A stretch of DNA of 64,000 nt from Hansfordia pulvinata (lineage: Eukaryota > Ascomycota > Sordariomycetes > Xylariales), in contig BJKQ01000005.1 in NCBI GenBank assembly GCA_006538405.1, forward strand, positions 2,046,001 to 2,110,000. Direction: 5' to 3'. The notes under the pieces were generated by a model that did not search any database, was not told where the DNA came from, and saw only the letters and a program-made list of their open reading frames with translations. A program made the position numbers and the translations under genes. Positions 49,060 to 60,390 of the stretch are shown in pieces (the first letter of the stretch is position 1; the number at the start of each line of letters is the position of its first letter).

Positions 49060-49740
49060 AAGGCCAGTCCCGAGGCTCGCACCACACTGTGTCATTCTCT
49101 ACGACGGCCAAGAGGGCCAGACATGTATCGTACGTCTCCATCTGAGATGTGTGGATTCCGCCATTCGCTTTCTGGTCTTTGATGGCTGCAGCTGTTTTCG
49201 GATGTACGCCGCATTGACCTCGACAGGGCCAAAACTAAAATATAGAATTTCCTGCAGCTCACTGACAATCGGGTCAGCTAGACTGCAAGCAAACAGACTG
49301 GGCCGGGCATCAGCAGCCCCTGGTTCTTGTTTCAAAGCATCCGTTGAAGCATTTCCACCTCAGCACGCTCACTACTGTCACAAAAGCCATTGGATGGCAC
49401 TGGAAGGGATCAGAGTAGGATCCCGGGCTACTGCATAGCTCAAGGATAGCAAGCATGGCATTTTCTTCTCGAGTAACATCTTGCCCTGGTGTACATCCCA
49501 TATATTGCAGGTCAGCACACTGCCGCGTCAGTTGGATGAGTCTGCACAGAAATACCAGTTCTTGCCACAATGCAGTAGTGGTTGTCGCCGGCATGCACCA
49601 TGTTGCCATTACTTTGTAGTGTCGATGCTGGCCCATTCTCTACTGTCTATTGTCTATTGTATGCGTGTTGTCTACCTGCAGTGTAACCTGTGTGCATCCT
49701 CAGGTGCATGTCATCAGCCATCCATCAAGTTCAAATCCGC
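49060..49740. other. Convergent 3' region between the PFK2/FBPase2 and SurE-like genes
   Basis: Both neighbours end here. The sequence is somewhat more A/T-rich, as expected of 3' UTRs, and has no recognisable gene. Confidence 0.45.
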
Positions 49741-51261
49741 TCAGCAGGCAAGGATATCCTTAAGTCGGCTTCTAACATCCTGGAAGGTCTCTCGAGACAC
49801 CTCCTTCATCTCGTACAGCTGCGTAAAGTCGCGGCCGTCGCTTTTAATGGGGCGAACTTGGTTCCCATGGGGTTTTCTGGGTCGTATTCTGGCATCATCT
49901 TCTGCATGTCTTTGACGACCGCGGCCGCGGTGTCGCCCTTCTTGCGGGGCGCCACGACGCCGTTGATGCTGATGGCGGCGCGGCACCGGCCCTTGCGCAC
50001 AATGTCCTGCTCCACGGACAGCGCGGAGGGGTTGCCCGTGATGCCTGGGCACTTGGGCGTGCTCGGGGCCGCCGCCAGGTCCTTGGGGGTGTACTTGCGG
50101 TGCACGTCGGCGCGGGCGAGGTACCACTTGAAGTCGCTGCCGTCGGCTTTGCAGCCGTTCAGGTCGGCGAAGTTGACGTTGAGCCACACGCCCTCGGGCA
50201 GCAGCAGCTGCTGCTGCTTTTCCTTCTCCTCCTCGCCGCCGCTGGCGTCTTTGCTACCACCGCCACCGCCACCGCCACCGCCACCGCCTACGTGCGCCGC
50301 AGCCTTCAGCTTCTCCTTGAACGCCTTCAGCCTCTCCCCTAACGCCTTCGTCTCCTTCCTCGACGACGAGACCAGCTGCTCGACCAGCCGGTACGTCAGC
50401 TTGGAGATGAGCTCGAGCCAGCGCCGCGGCCTGTTGGAGCGAAGGCGGCGCGTCTCCGCCGCCTCCGGGTACATGTCGCGCCGCAGACCCATCTCGCCCT
50501 TGATCAGGGGCCCGGTGTGGCTTGTCTGGTACGACAGCGCGATGGCCGGGACGCCCAGCTCGGCGCTGCGCGAGGCGCCGCGGCACGTGCCCGAGAAGAG
50601 GATCCACTCGCCGACGTTGGCGCCGTAGTTGGGGCCCATGATGGTCACGTCGAACGGCCGCTGCTCCTGCTGCTGCTGCTGGGTCGTCTCCGGTCGCGCT
50701 TCATTCGCGGTTGCTGCGCCATTGCCGTCGTCGTCGTCCTTCTCCTCCGCGGGCCACAGCGGGTCCACGACGGTCTGCTGGTGCTGGATGGCCAGCGCCA
50801 CCGCGTCCTGCGGGTACCCGGCCGCCCAGAGCTTGCGCCCGCTGTCGACGCACGCGCCGTGCGCGAGGGGCTGCTGCCTCGCCGTCGTGCCGAGGTCCTG
50901 GGGGATGCAGCTGTTGTACGGGCACCGGGCCTGCTCGGGGTCTCGGGCCGCAGGGATTTGTAGGTCACGTCCAGGTGGCCTGAGATGGGAAAGTCAGTCA
51001 GTTGACGCGGGAGGGGGAACGGGAGCAGAAGAAGGTTTTGGTTGGGTCGTTGGGCAAGACTCACCCTTCTGCGACGCGTTGTCCTTGGGCGTCACCACGA
51101 CGCTCTCGAACAGGCCCTTGGCGTCGGCGAAGCGCCCGTCGTCGGCCTCGCTGCCTGCTGAGCCGCCGGCGTCCGGCCCGTTGAAGGTGATAAACATGGC
51201 CCCGACGTTGCCCTCGCCGGCGCCGTCGTCGTTGCTGAGCAGGATGCGCGTCTTCTCCGAC

Positions 51262-51293
<32 letters not shown>

Positions 51294-51398
51294 CTCGTCT
51301 TCGTTGCTCTGCCCGTCGGCGATGCCGCGCTTGGTCGGCGTCGCGGAGACGCCTGCCGCGAGGGCCGCGAGGGCGGTGGCTGCGTGGACGGCTCTCAT
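49741..51398 (-). CDS. Secreted SurE-like acid phosphatase/5'-nucleotidase, two apparent frameshifts
   Basis: Exons 51398-51065 and 50979-49741, with a GTGAGT donor and TCTCAG acceptor. Residues 1-19 form a signal peptide, followed by a KR dibasic site and an 11-Gly run. The SurE metal-site motif RILLSNDDG is at residues 51-59. Later come CPYNSC, VTIMGPNYGANVGEWILFSGT and ELGVPAIALSYQ, which are SurE family landmarks. The C-terminal half has a second Gly run, a Lys/Gln/Glu-rich insert and LYEMKEVSRETFQDVRSRL near the end. SurE enzymes dephosphorylate nucleotides or phosphate esters with a divalent metal; the signal peptide suggests secretion or vacuolar location. The frame moves near 50920-50935 (GGCCCGAGACCCC) and near 49840-49848 (GCCCCATTAAAAG). 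Each is solved by one missing C in a C run, giving about 524 residues, long for the family because of low-complexity inserts. Confidence 0.82.
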
Positions 51399-53017
51399 GG
51401 CCTTTTGTTGAGAGTGAGAGGGGGGGGGACGGATCACGGGAGGATGCTATGGGTAGCTGAGAGCTCCGGATGTCGAGGAGACCAGAGAACGCGCTCGAGG
51501 GGGCTGCAAGAGCTTTTTCTACAAGGCGACGTGACCCATGACGACCGCGTGCGGCTGTGATAGCCGCCCCCCTGCGCAGGTTTTGCCTCTCCCGCAGGTG
51601 TTTACACACCTGCTTGTTGTATGCCTGCTTCGGCCTTGCCTCCCTTGCGCTGACGGGCGTTGCCTGAAGTGGCGAGCAGGCGGGAAATCAACTTCGGAAG
51701 AGGACATCTCCGGCGTGCGTACAATCAGCCACTCGGGCGCAGATGGGTATCCAGGGACCAGAACAGCGGACAGCTGCTGTGAGACAGGCTGCCGTTGTCG
51801 TGAAGGGCATGTGAAGCTGTAACGCTCAGGAAGCGGCCTGCGCGACCTTCGACGAGGCGGAGGATGTCCCCGCTGATGCCCATCTAGCACCATCGCGAGA
51901 GCCTGAGGAACGACCGGTAACGACGAGCCCGATATGCTATGCGATGCTGGTTCAGAGACAGGCCGTGCGAATGTGTGCGTCGTGGAGAACAGAACCGTTT
52001 GCTGTGCGGACAAGAGCGCGGCCTTCAAAGAGAACGTGGATCCGCCTATGGGTCTGCACCTGAGTACGTCGGGTGGTGCCTTGAAGACTTCCAATATCCT
52101 CGGGACGCCATTCAGAGGCACCTTGTACATACCAAGCTGTTATTTCCCATCGCAAAGGCATTCGAAGTGGAAGGTGCTTGATCTAGCAGCCACAGCGATG
52201 CAGCTGACTCGAGAGCCCAGTCCACCATCGTCGCCCTTGAGAGGGCGCGCAGCTGTCAGACACAAGAAGGGGCAGAGGGCAGGCCCCGTATGAAAGACCT
52301 GAGAGTCCCCGAGAAGAGGGAAAGAGTCCCCGAGAAGAGGAAAAGGGTCCCCGTCGAGAAGAGGGAACGGCTGAGTGTCCGCACAAAAATAGCCCAGAGG
52401 TGGCGCAACGTTCTGCCAAGGCCGACCGAGCCTGAGGCGCAGGGAGCGGACGTACGAGACGTTACAGACGAGGCGAACTCGACAACTCGCAGCGGGAGCA
52501 GGTTCATCGCCCCAGGCAGGACTGAGCGAGCGGCGAGCACATCTCATGATAACTAACCTTCGTTTTGCTTTGCACAATCCCTTCCTGATACTCGTATACC
52601 TTCAATGCGCTCAAAGAGGATCGGCGTACTGTGCCGTACCTCGCAATCAGAACCAGCGCCCTGACACGTTCGAAAAGGCTGCTAATAAAGGGCGGCGTAT
52701 TTCGTCGCTACCTCGAGATGACTTGGGCAGTGTGGGCAATCACCACATCGACAAGGCGGGCGTTCGAGCTGGGGTTAAGAGAGACATTATTCAATAACCC
52801 CAGACACGGACAATGCTTCTTTAAGACTGGTGACTCTGGAAACACGAGCCATTCATTTCCGGGAATTATTCAGTTCAATATGACATGAGTATGGACAAAC
52901 CAGCAGGGCAACCTTGACATTCATCAATAGGCCGTCGATCCAATTGAGGCTATCGTGGAGGGGACTGATGAGTGGTTCCTCGTGTCTCTCTTAGAACCGT
53001 GCTTAACATTGAAGGTA
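51399..53017. other. Spacer between the SurE-like gene and the retrotransposon
   Basis: The part next to 51398 is the promoter side of the SurE-like gene. Further on there is a 21-base tandem repeat and two short ATG-started frames (52290-52556 and one near 52631), neither with a recognisable domain. GC content is still normal until the LTR at 53018. Confidence 0.45.
52303..52368 (+). repeat. Three tandem 21-24-base units (RVPEKRE-like when translated)
   Basis: The unit GAGTCCCCGAGAAGAGGAAA occurs twice with small changes at 52303-52344, followed by a 24-base variant. In the frame opened by ATG 52290 (88 residues) it reads RVPEKRE, RVPEKRK and RVPVEKRE. The frame is preserved across units, but I see no other evidence that this is a gene. 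Confidence 0.75.
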
Positions 53018-53049
53018 CGAGTGCGGTGGGGCAGGCGCGCCCCAGGGAA
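53018..53049 (+). repeat. Start of 5' LTR (matches 63969-64000)
   Basis: The first 24 bases are identical to those at 63969; the next eight differ by CC to TT and one G to A in the second copy. The 5' LTR must extend further, but its end cannot be set because the second copy is cut by the window. Confidence 0.75.
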
Positions 53050-53060
53050 TTCCATGGGGA

Positions 53061-53066
53061 TATAAG
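53061..53066 (+). promoter_or_regulatory. TATA-like element in the 5' LTR
   Basis: TATAAG lies about 40 bases into the LTR in the still GC-normal part, where a retrotransposon promoter is expected. Role inferred from position. Confidence 0.35.
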
Positions 53067-54249
53067 GGTTCCCAGCACTTCCGGGCGTAGCCTATTACTT
53101 ACCTGAAAACAACTACCTTTGCCCCCTTAATTTAGCCTCCTTCGTGACGATCTTTATATGGTGATTTCGCCTGGACTTAAAGCGAAGTTTAAATACTCGA
53201 CCAGAATACTCGTTAACTTAAAATTAGCCCTTTTTATAATGTTAAGCGCGAAGTTAAAGCATACAGATTAAGGGTATTACCGGGAAAAAACGAGCTCCTT
53301 TAAATTAATATATTAAGCTCTTTAAGACCTATCGAAAACCAAGCCTTTATTATATACATATTAAAATCGCGACGCCCTTTAATTATTATTAATTAAATAC
53401 CCTTTTTACTTATTTATCGAATTCACGGTGTATAAAGAATTAAACGTTTTACCGTTTATTTTAATAGCCCGATAATACCCTTTATTTTCCCTTCCCCTCT
53501 CGTTTCTTTAATTTCCTTTAAGAGATCCTTAAAGTCGCCCGGTACTCTTAATACCCTTAACGCTTTCCTTATTAATATAAACCTTATAAAGTAAAAGCCC
53601 CTCTTAATAAAACGTATTAACCGGCCGGTAACTGGTCGTTTAACCCTCCCCTTTATTAACTTAATATTATATAACGATTTAAGATTATAAACTTTCCTTC
53701 CTTATTATTAACACGTTAAGATTAAGTTAATACGCGTTAAGAAAAGATTAACACATTAATTAGCGCGTTCATTATTTAATATATCTTTAAGGAATTCCTT
53801 AAGGCTAATTAATTATATCGCCCTTTCCTTATAATTCCTTTAAGATATACCTAAAAAAAGAAGGTGGATTCCTTATAATAATTAAACACGCCCTCTTTAT
53901 TACCGTATTAATTTACGTTAATAAAGGTCGAATAACGACGTGCGTGGATCGGTGATAACACGGACTTATTAAACTTAATTAATTCTTAAAGTACCCTTTA
54001 TAAGCGCCCTTTATCTCTTAACTTAACGGTATTAGCCTTACTTACTTTATTAAACTTTATTCTTTTTATTAATACCGACCTTATTATTACCTTATTAAAG
54101 GACCGCTTAAATAAATTATCTTTTATTATATTTAAGCCCGCCCTTATCTTTAAAAGGTGTATAAGTAAGTCTCCCTTTAAATATATAAAGGACGTAAAGA
54201 GCTTTATAAAGGATAAATATAATAAGAAACCGGAAAAGGACCGTAAGAA

Positions 54250-54740
54250 ACACTTATTATAAGTCTTTTAACGTGGGCTCCGTTAAAAAGTTAAGGCTTA
54301 ATACTTAAGCATCCTTAAGGAAGACCGCCGGGACTTTAACGGTCTTTTAACGAAACTTAAAACCTGCTTTCCCGTCCGTATTATTTAAGTTAACCCGGGA
54401 TTATCGGTTAAAATCGAACATTTCGAACGCTATTATAAAGAGATATTAATTAAATATATTAATAAGGCTATTAACTTATCCTTTTAAACATTTAATAAAT
54501 AAATTATAAAGCTATAAGACCGCTTTTTTAAGTATATATGCTTTAAAGGGAATAAGGCGGACACGCGCTTAAAGGAGAGGGTGTCTGATCGCCTTTTTAC
54601 TTATAACTTAATAAATTATATTAAGCTTACGAAGGACTGCACCTTCTTTTAAGTTAAAGAGATATTAATAAGTATTATTAAGGGATTTAACGATAACACT
54701 TACTTTATTAATAAATTAAATCGCTTAATAAAAGGAAGGT
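54250..54740 (+). pseudogene. Gag-like remnant of the retrotransposon
   Basis: One plus-strand frame runs for about 160 codons with only TAA as interruption. It is rich in charged and aromatic residues, as in the segment KIEHFERYYKEILIKY. Its place between the 5' LTR and RT, and the helical composition, fit a gag-type protein. The assignment rests on position more than on motifs. Confidence 0.4.
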
Positions 54741-57700
54741 AACACTCGTAATTAAAGGACTAATCTTTTATTATAATTACTTAAGCTATATCGTAATAAA
54801 GCTTTATTAACGGACACTTAACTCTCCTAAGACCGTTTTAAGGGAATTTATACGTTACCCCGTATATTTAATCACTTTAAACCGCTCCGCACGGATAAAA
54901 TTAAAACATTAATTACTTAAGCGGTTATTAAAGTCCGGTAAGATTAATAGCTTTAATTAATCGATAAATTCAGTCTTACGCGGTATTTAAATACGATTAA
55001 GCGGGATCCGTTTAACCTTAAGGAGTTCTTTAAGGTAACACTTAATAGCCCTTAACCCGCCTTATTAACCTTATTAATTTAACTTAAGCACCACAAGCAC
55101 CGGTACGATCATTAAGATATTAAAATTATAACGGATCTTATATATTAAATAACTGCCCTTTTTAAAACCGGCCTTATAATAATAAACGCCGTTTATATAA
55201 AGCGATTACGTTAAGATAATCGACTCCGTAAGGACTTACTCCTTTAATAATAAAGATTCCTTAAGCAAACCCCTTTCCTTTAATTAATTAAATTAATTAA
55301 ACTAATTAAGCCCCTTTTATTTAAGTGAAAACCGGGCAATTAATTAACGTTTAAAGCAACCTTACTTAATAACCGAAAGTTATTAAGGTGGACAACGAAG
55401 CATTCCGAAACCTATTCCATATAAACGAAGAACACTTAATAACCTTAAATAAATATAAAAAGAAGATTTTAATATGCTCGGGAGACATAGAGATAAAAGG
55501 GATACTTACTCACGTTAAAGATAAGAGACGTTAAGCCGAAAACGACCCTTTAAGTCGGACTTAAAAAGGCTTTTCGCGGATGGTTTATATATTAATTAAT
55601 ACTTATACCCGCCTTAAAGAATCGTTATAATAACGCTTAAATTATTAAATCCGAGAGATAAAGGATAAGTTAAATAAAAAGAAAGAAAAAAGGATCTTAC
55701 CCTTAATTAAAGAAGCGGCTTTTATTCGCTTTTACGAAGATTATATAAATTAACGTAAAAACGTTAAGTAAGTCTTACGTAAAACTATAATATTAATTAT
55801 ATCTTTAAGATAATTCGTTAATATCTTAAAAGGATTTAAAGTTAAAGTGGCCTATCTTTTTTAATTATTAATTAAACCTTAATACCGTTTCACGAAGAAA
55901 CCATATAAAGTTTAATCGGTATTAATAAAATAACGGGTAATAAAGATTCTCGAAAGGGAGCCTTAAAGAATATAAATAACCGAAATACCGTCGGTTAAAA
56001 TAAGCCTCCGTTAAAAGTTAATTAATAACATTATTTTAAACCTTATATTAAAAATAATTGCCTATACTCGGTATAAGGACATCGCTATAATAAACGACGG
56101 TAAAACTTACCTTAAGTATATCACTTACCACATCGATAGCCGACCGGTCTTACGCACCTTAATTAATAATAGCTTTTTAACCGACTTAATTAATTAAAGC
56201 TATATTAAAGCTTATAAACTAGTCCGACTCCCTTTAATTAAAACCGAGTTATATCTCCGCTTAATAAATGATTCTTTTAAAAGGATCACTTATTTTATTA
56301 AAATCCTTATAATAATAAAAGGCATTTTATCGATTATAACCACTTATATTATTAAGTGTAATTATATATACGACCTCTTTTTAAGTAAAGGCTAAATAAA
56401 AAGAAATAAGGTTAAGATTAATTATAAGACGGATATAATATTAATTAAAGGAACCTTTAATTATAAGTATTAAGTTAAACTAATCCTTACGAAGCCATAT
56501 AAAGAGTCCTTAAGCGGACCGATCCTTAAAGAAATTAAGGAGCTTAATATGCTTATAAAGGAAGATTTAAACTCCGATAATAAAGAAGAGGAAGTCTTTA
56601 TAACTTAAGTTATCGATACTTATAATACTTAAGTAACGGAGATAAACTTAAAAGATTAAGTAAAGACCGAGGCCCGAGTACGCTCCTTATAACATTACTT
56701 ATAACCCTTAACACTTACACGGTATCGCTTTATTATAACACGAATAACGTTACCCTTTCCTTACTTTAACTCCTTACGGAATAGCATTACACGGAACTCT
56801 TAATAACACATTCTTTTAAGGTGGTGTTAATATTAATTAATTATAATCTTTTAAACACGGACCTTTATATCGTTACCCGTTTATTATTATTAATAAGAAG
56901 GGTTAATATAAATTAACTTAAAGAAGAGAGACCGCCGGTATAAGCCTTACCCTTTATCACTTTAAAAGAGGGAGAAGGCTTTATTTTAATAGTTTTAAAT
57001 AATAATAAACGTTAACCGGGAGCGTTAATACCTTATACTTAATATTAAGATAAAGAATTAAAGTTTAATTAAAATCACTTTAATAAATATAAACGATTAT
57101 TAGCCTTAACGGAGCTGATTAATAAATACATTTATCGATTACTTAAGCTTATTATCCTTTTTTATCTTTTACCTTTATAATCCTTTACTTATTAATCGTG
57201 GACGATAAGGGAAAGATAAATATAAGACTCGATAATTAAAACGATAAAAAGTTAACTTTAATGGCCCTTTAATATAATAAGTCCTTTTAAAAGGATTACT
57301 TCTTATACACTTATACTTAAAACGATTATATAAACATCGAACGCTCGCGCCGATCGGTTTTCGATAAAGGTACCTTAAGGAAAAGCTTATTCTTTAAGGA
57401 AAAAAGCCTTAACGGCCTTAAACTTAAAGGTTATCCTTATAATTCCTTATAAAACTTAGCTTATTAAACTTATCGCCGGTTCACCTCCCTTAAGCATACC
57501 GGAAAGATACCTTATATATATATACCTTTATCTTAATTAAACCTTAAAAGACTTAAAATTAAACGCCGGCCTTAATAACGACCATTATTAGAAGCCCTTA
57601 TAAAGGAAGTAAAAGCTTAATTTAATTAAATTAATATATAAGTTAATAACGCTTATACCACCCTGGAATTAAAGGAGAAAGCGATAAGATTAACTTATAC

Positions 57701-58316
57701 TTAAAAGGATTATTTTATCACTTACTTAAACGATATATAACCGATCGACTTATTAAAATATATTATTTAATTATAAAAGGATATTAAGTTATTTAAGCTT
57801 AAATAACTTAAGTATATATAAGGTGAAAGGCAGTTTACCGGGCGGATCTTCCTTTAAATAAAGGTAATAAGACTTATCTCTTTAAGGATTTCCTTATAAG
57901 CCGCTTATACCCGGTTTCCGCCGAAGGGAGAACATAATCACCGTCTCGTATTTAATTTCCGACTTATTAATTCTTACACCGAGAAACCTTAATAGCCGAT
58001 GCATAATAAAGATAAGGTGTTTTACACTTTACTTTAAAGGGATTATTATATTTTCTTTTAAGGAGATACGGCTTATAGATTTTAAGCTATTATACAACGT
58101 ATAAAGGACCGATTAAAGGCGGCTTTTATTAGATTAAACGGCCAGTACATTAATTTGCGTATAGCTTAAGGCCTTATAAAGGCACCCTCCACTTATTATG
58201 CTTTAAGAGACTTAAGTTTTAAAGAATAGCCACTTTTAAAGCTTAAAGGAGACGAACCACCCCTCCTTATAAAAGGGCCTTTATTACCGGGCTTAATTAA
58301 GTACCACCTTAAGATA

Positions 58317-58680
58317 AAAGTTGCCTTCGATTTATTTATAAATGATTATAACGCCTTTATAAGGACATTTTAATATATATTTAACTTCTTACACTATTAT
58401 TACTTCCCCCGTATCCACTTTATAAAAGTGGGATTATCCTTAAAGAAGACTTAACTGTTTTTAAACACTTTAACTTCTTTAAGCTTTAAGCTCTTAAAAG
58501 GATAAGTAAGGCTAATAATAAAGCACCGGGAAAGGTTTTATATTTAAGTATAGCCGGAGAATTATCTTAAAACGTAAGCTTAATTAAAGGCCTTCTTATA
58601 CTTAACGCCACACTTACGCGCTTATATCCTTACTCGTATAAACTTAAAATCGATCTTAAAAGACTTATATTCCGTAAAGG
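58317..58680 (+). pseudogene. Reverse transcriptase remnant (thumb region)
   Basis: The frame starting at 58317 reads through with scattered TAA/TAG. It has an acidic/Asn pair at the place of the catalytic aspartates, followed by a spacing typical of Ty3/Gypsy RT up to the LKAFLYLTPHLRAY segment, which corresponds to the FLGLxxYYRxFI thumb motif. Catalytic residues are altered and the frame is broken by stops, so it is non-functional. Confidence 0.65.
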
Positions 58681-59957
58681 TTTATAAGAAGACTCTTAAA
58701 GGGAGGCCCTTAATATAACGATAAATTATAATTAAGCCTTTTAAATAAGGCCTTACTTAAGCTTCGGCTTTCGTGCAGATATACGAATTTATATAAGAAA
58801 GGGCTATTAAAAACTTAAACTTATTTTAATAATATTATTTAATAATAAATATATTAAGCATTAAAATTAATAAAGTGGTGTGTTAACTCTTTAAGGAATA
58901 CCCCCTTAAAACGGTTATTAATAATAAGCTTATATTAAAGATTCGTATTCTTATGTTCTTATCGTTTAAGCTCTTAAATACAAAAACGCGTTATTATATA
59001 AGAAAGAAGGAAACTTTAAAAGTTATTAAGTACTTAACGGAATTAAGATAAATGTTAATCCTTACGAAGTTACCGTTTATGCTTTATTATAATTATTATA
59101 ACCTTCTTAAGACCTTTAATAACGATAACGTTAATAAAAGGAGAATCGTTACTTAATATAAGCGCTTTAAGGAATACCGGTTTATTATTTAATATAAGCC
59201 GAATATATTAAAGATTATTTAAATAATAAATAAGTTATCGAGATTGCCTCGCGAAACGATTCTTTTCGCTGAAAAGGAGGACTCTTTAAAGCTACCTTTT
59301 TTATTAAATTATATAAGCCTGATACGACCGGTAAAAGCCCTTATTATAATCACGTTAACCGCTCTTACGCTTAAATATTCCCGAAGGAAAACGGTAAAGC
59401 CTATTAAGTACGTGGTGGCCTTTTAAGAACTTATTAACCCCCTTTAAAATATGCTTATAATGCTAATTAAAGTTAATAAACCGGCTTATTTAATTAACGT
59501 GTTCCTTAAAGCACCTTTATAAGGAGACGTTTAAGGATTAACGAAACCTTATATAAATATAATATAATATAAGGATATTATATTTTATATATTAAACCCC
59601 GATTTTATTATTAATAAAACCGGATCAACTTAAAAACTTATACGGAAAAGGGCTTTTAAATACCGCCTCACTTAAAGATACCTTAAATACTTAAAATTAA
59701 ATAAACGGAGTTCCTTTTATATCTTTTTTAAGGAGGTAAACGCCACTCTTAAATAAGCACACGGCGCTTACGGACACTTCGCTATAGCGATCATTATAAG
59801 GAATTTACTTAATCACTTTTAATAGCTTAATAAAGCACGATATATAAAAAGACATTATAAGTTTTACTTAACTTATTAAAAAGTGGCCAATCGTGGCCCT
59901 TACGATAAGATCCCGAAGTTAAAAGTGTACACGTTCGAACCGTGAAAGCTTATTAAC

Positions 59958-60390
59958 ATAAACTTTATAAGCCTTATACACCCTTTAAGCCTTAATAAAG
60001 AGAAATATATATTAATTATTATCGATTACTTCTCTTAATATATTTAAGCTTAACTTACTTATAATAAGATAATAAAAGTAATAAAGCGTGTTTAATAAAA
60101 CTATCTCGTGCTATTATTAAAGGTGTTAAAATAGGTCTATACCGATAATACCTTTAATAATAACGAATACCGTGCGTACTTTCGCGGAATTAATATTAAG
60201 CTCACTTATAATCTTATTTATTCCTTATAATCTTATAAGTTAATAAAGCTGTATATATAATTGCTTATTAAATAATTAAGGAAATAAGCCGCCTCGGTGC
60301 ACTTTAAGGGATTACGGGAATGGCTTATAAAAGTTATAAAGGCTGTCACGTAGCTTAACACGAGATAATTAATAAATAATAAATTATCCT
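59958..60390 (+). pseudogene. Integrase core remnant
   Basis: A single plus-strand frame holds LNKEKYILIIIDYFS, matching the retroviral-type integrase core after its first catalytic Asp. About 180 bases later comes VYTDNTFNNNEYRAYF, matching the second Asp region, and then a segment at the place of the catalytic Glu. At the first Asp position the codon is AAC and at the Glu position AAG, as G-to-A mutation would give. TAA stops interrupt it. The order after RT supports Ty3/Gypsy. Confidence 0.75.

Noticed and set aside
52290..52556. 88-codon ATG-started frame containing the 21-base repeat
   Set aside because: Frame preservation follows from the 21-base unit length alone; no homology or splice context supports it, so it is listed only as a repeat.
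59244..59426. 60-codon open frame inside the retrotransposon
   Set aside because: It is the only frame of this size in 11 kb of RIP-mutated DNA and has no motif; it is expected by chance within the degraded pol region.
59958..60390. Copia-type assignment from the integrase segment
   Set aside because: The RT-like remnant lies upstream of integrase, which is the Ty3/Gypsy order; in Ty1/Copia integrase comes first.
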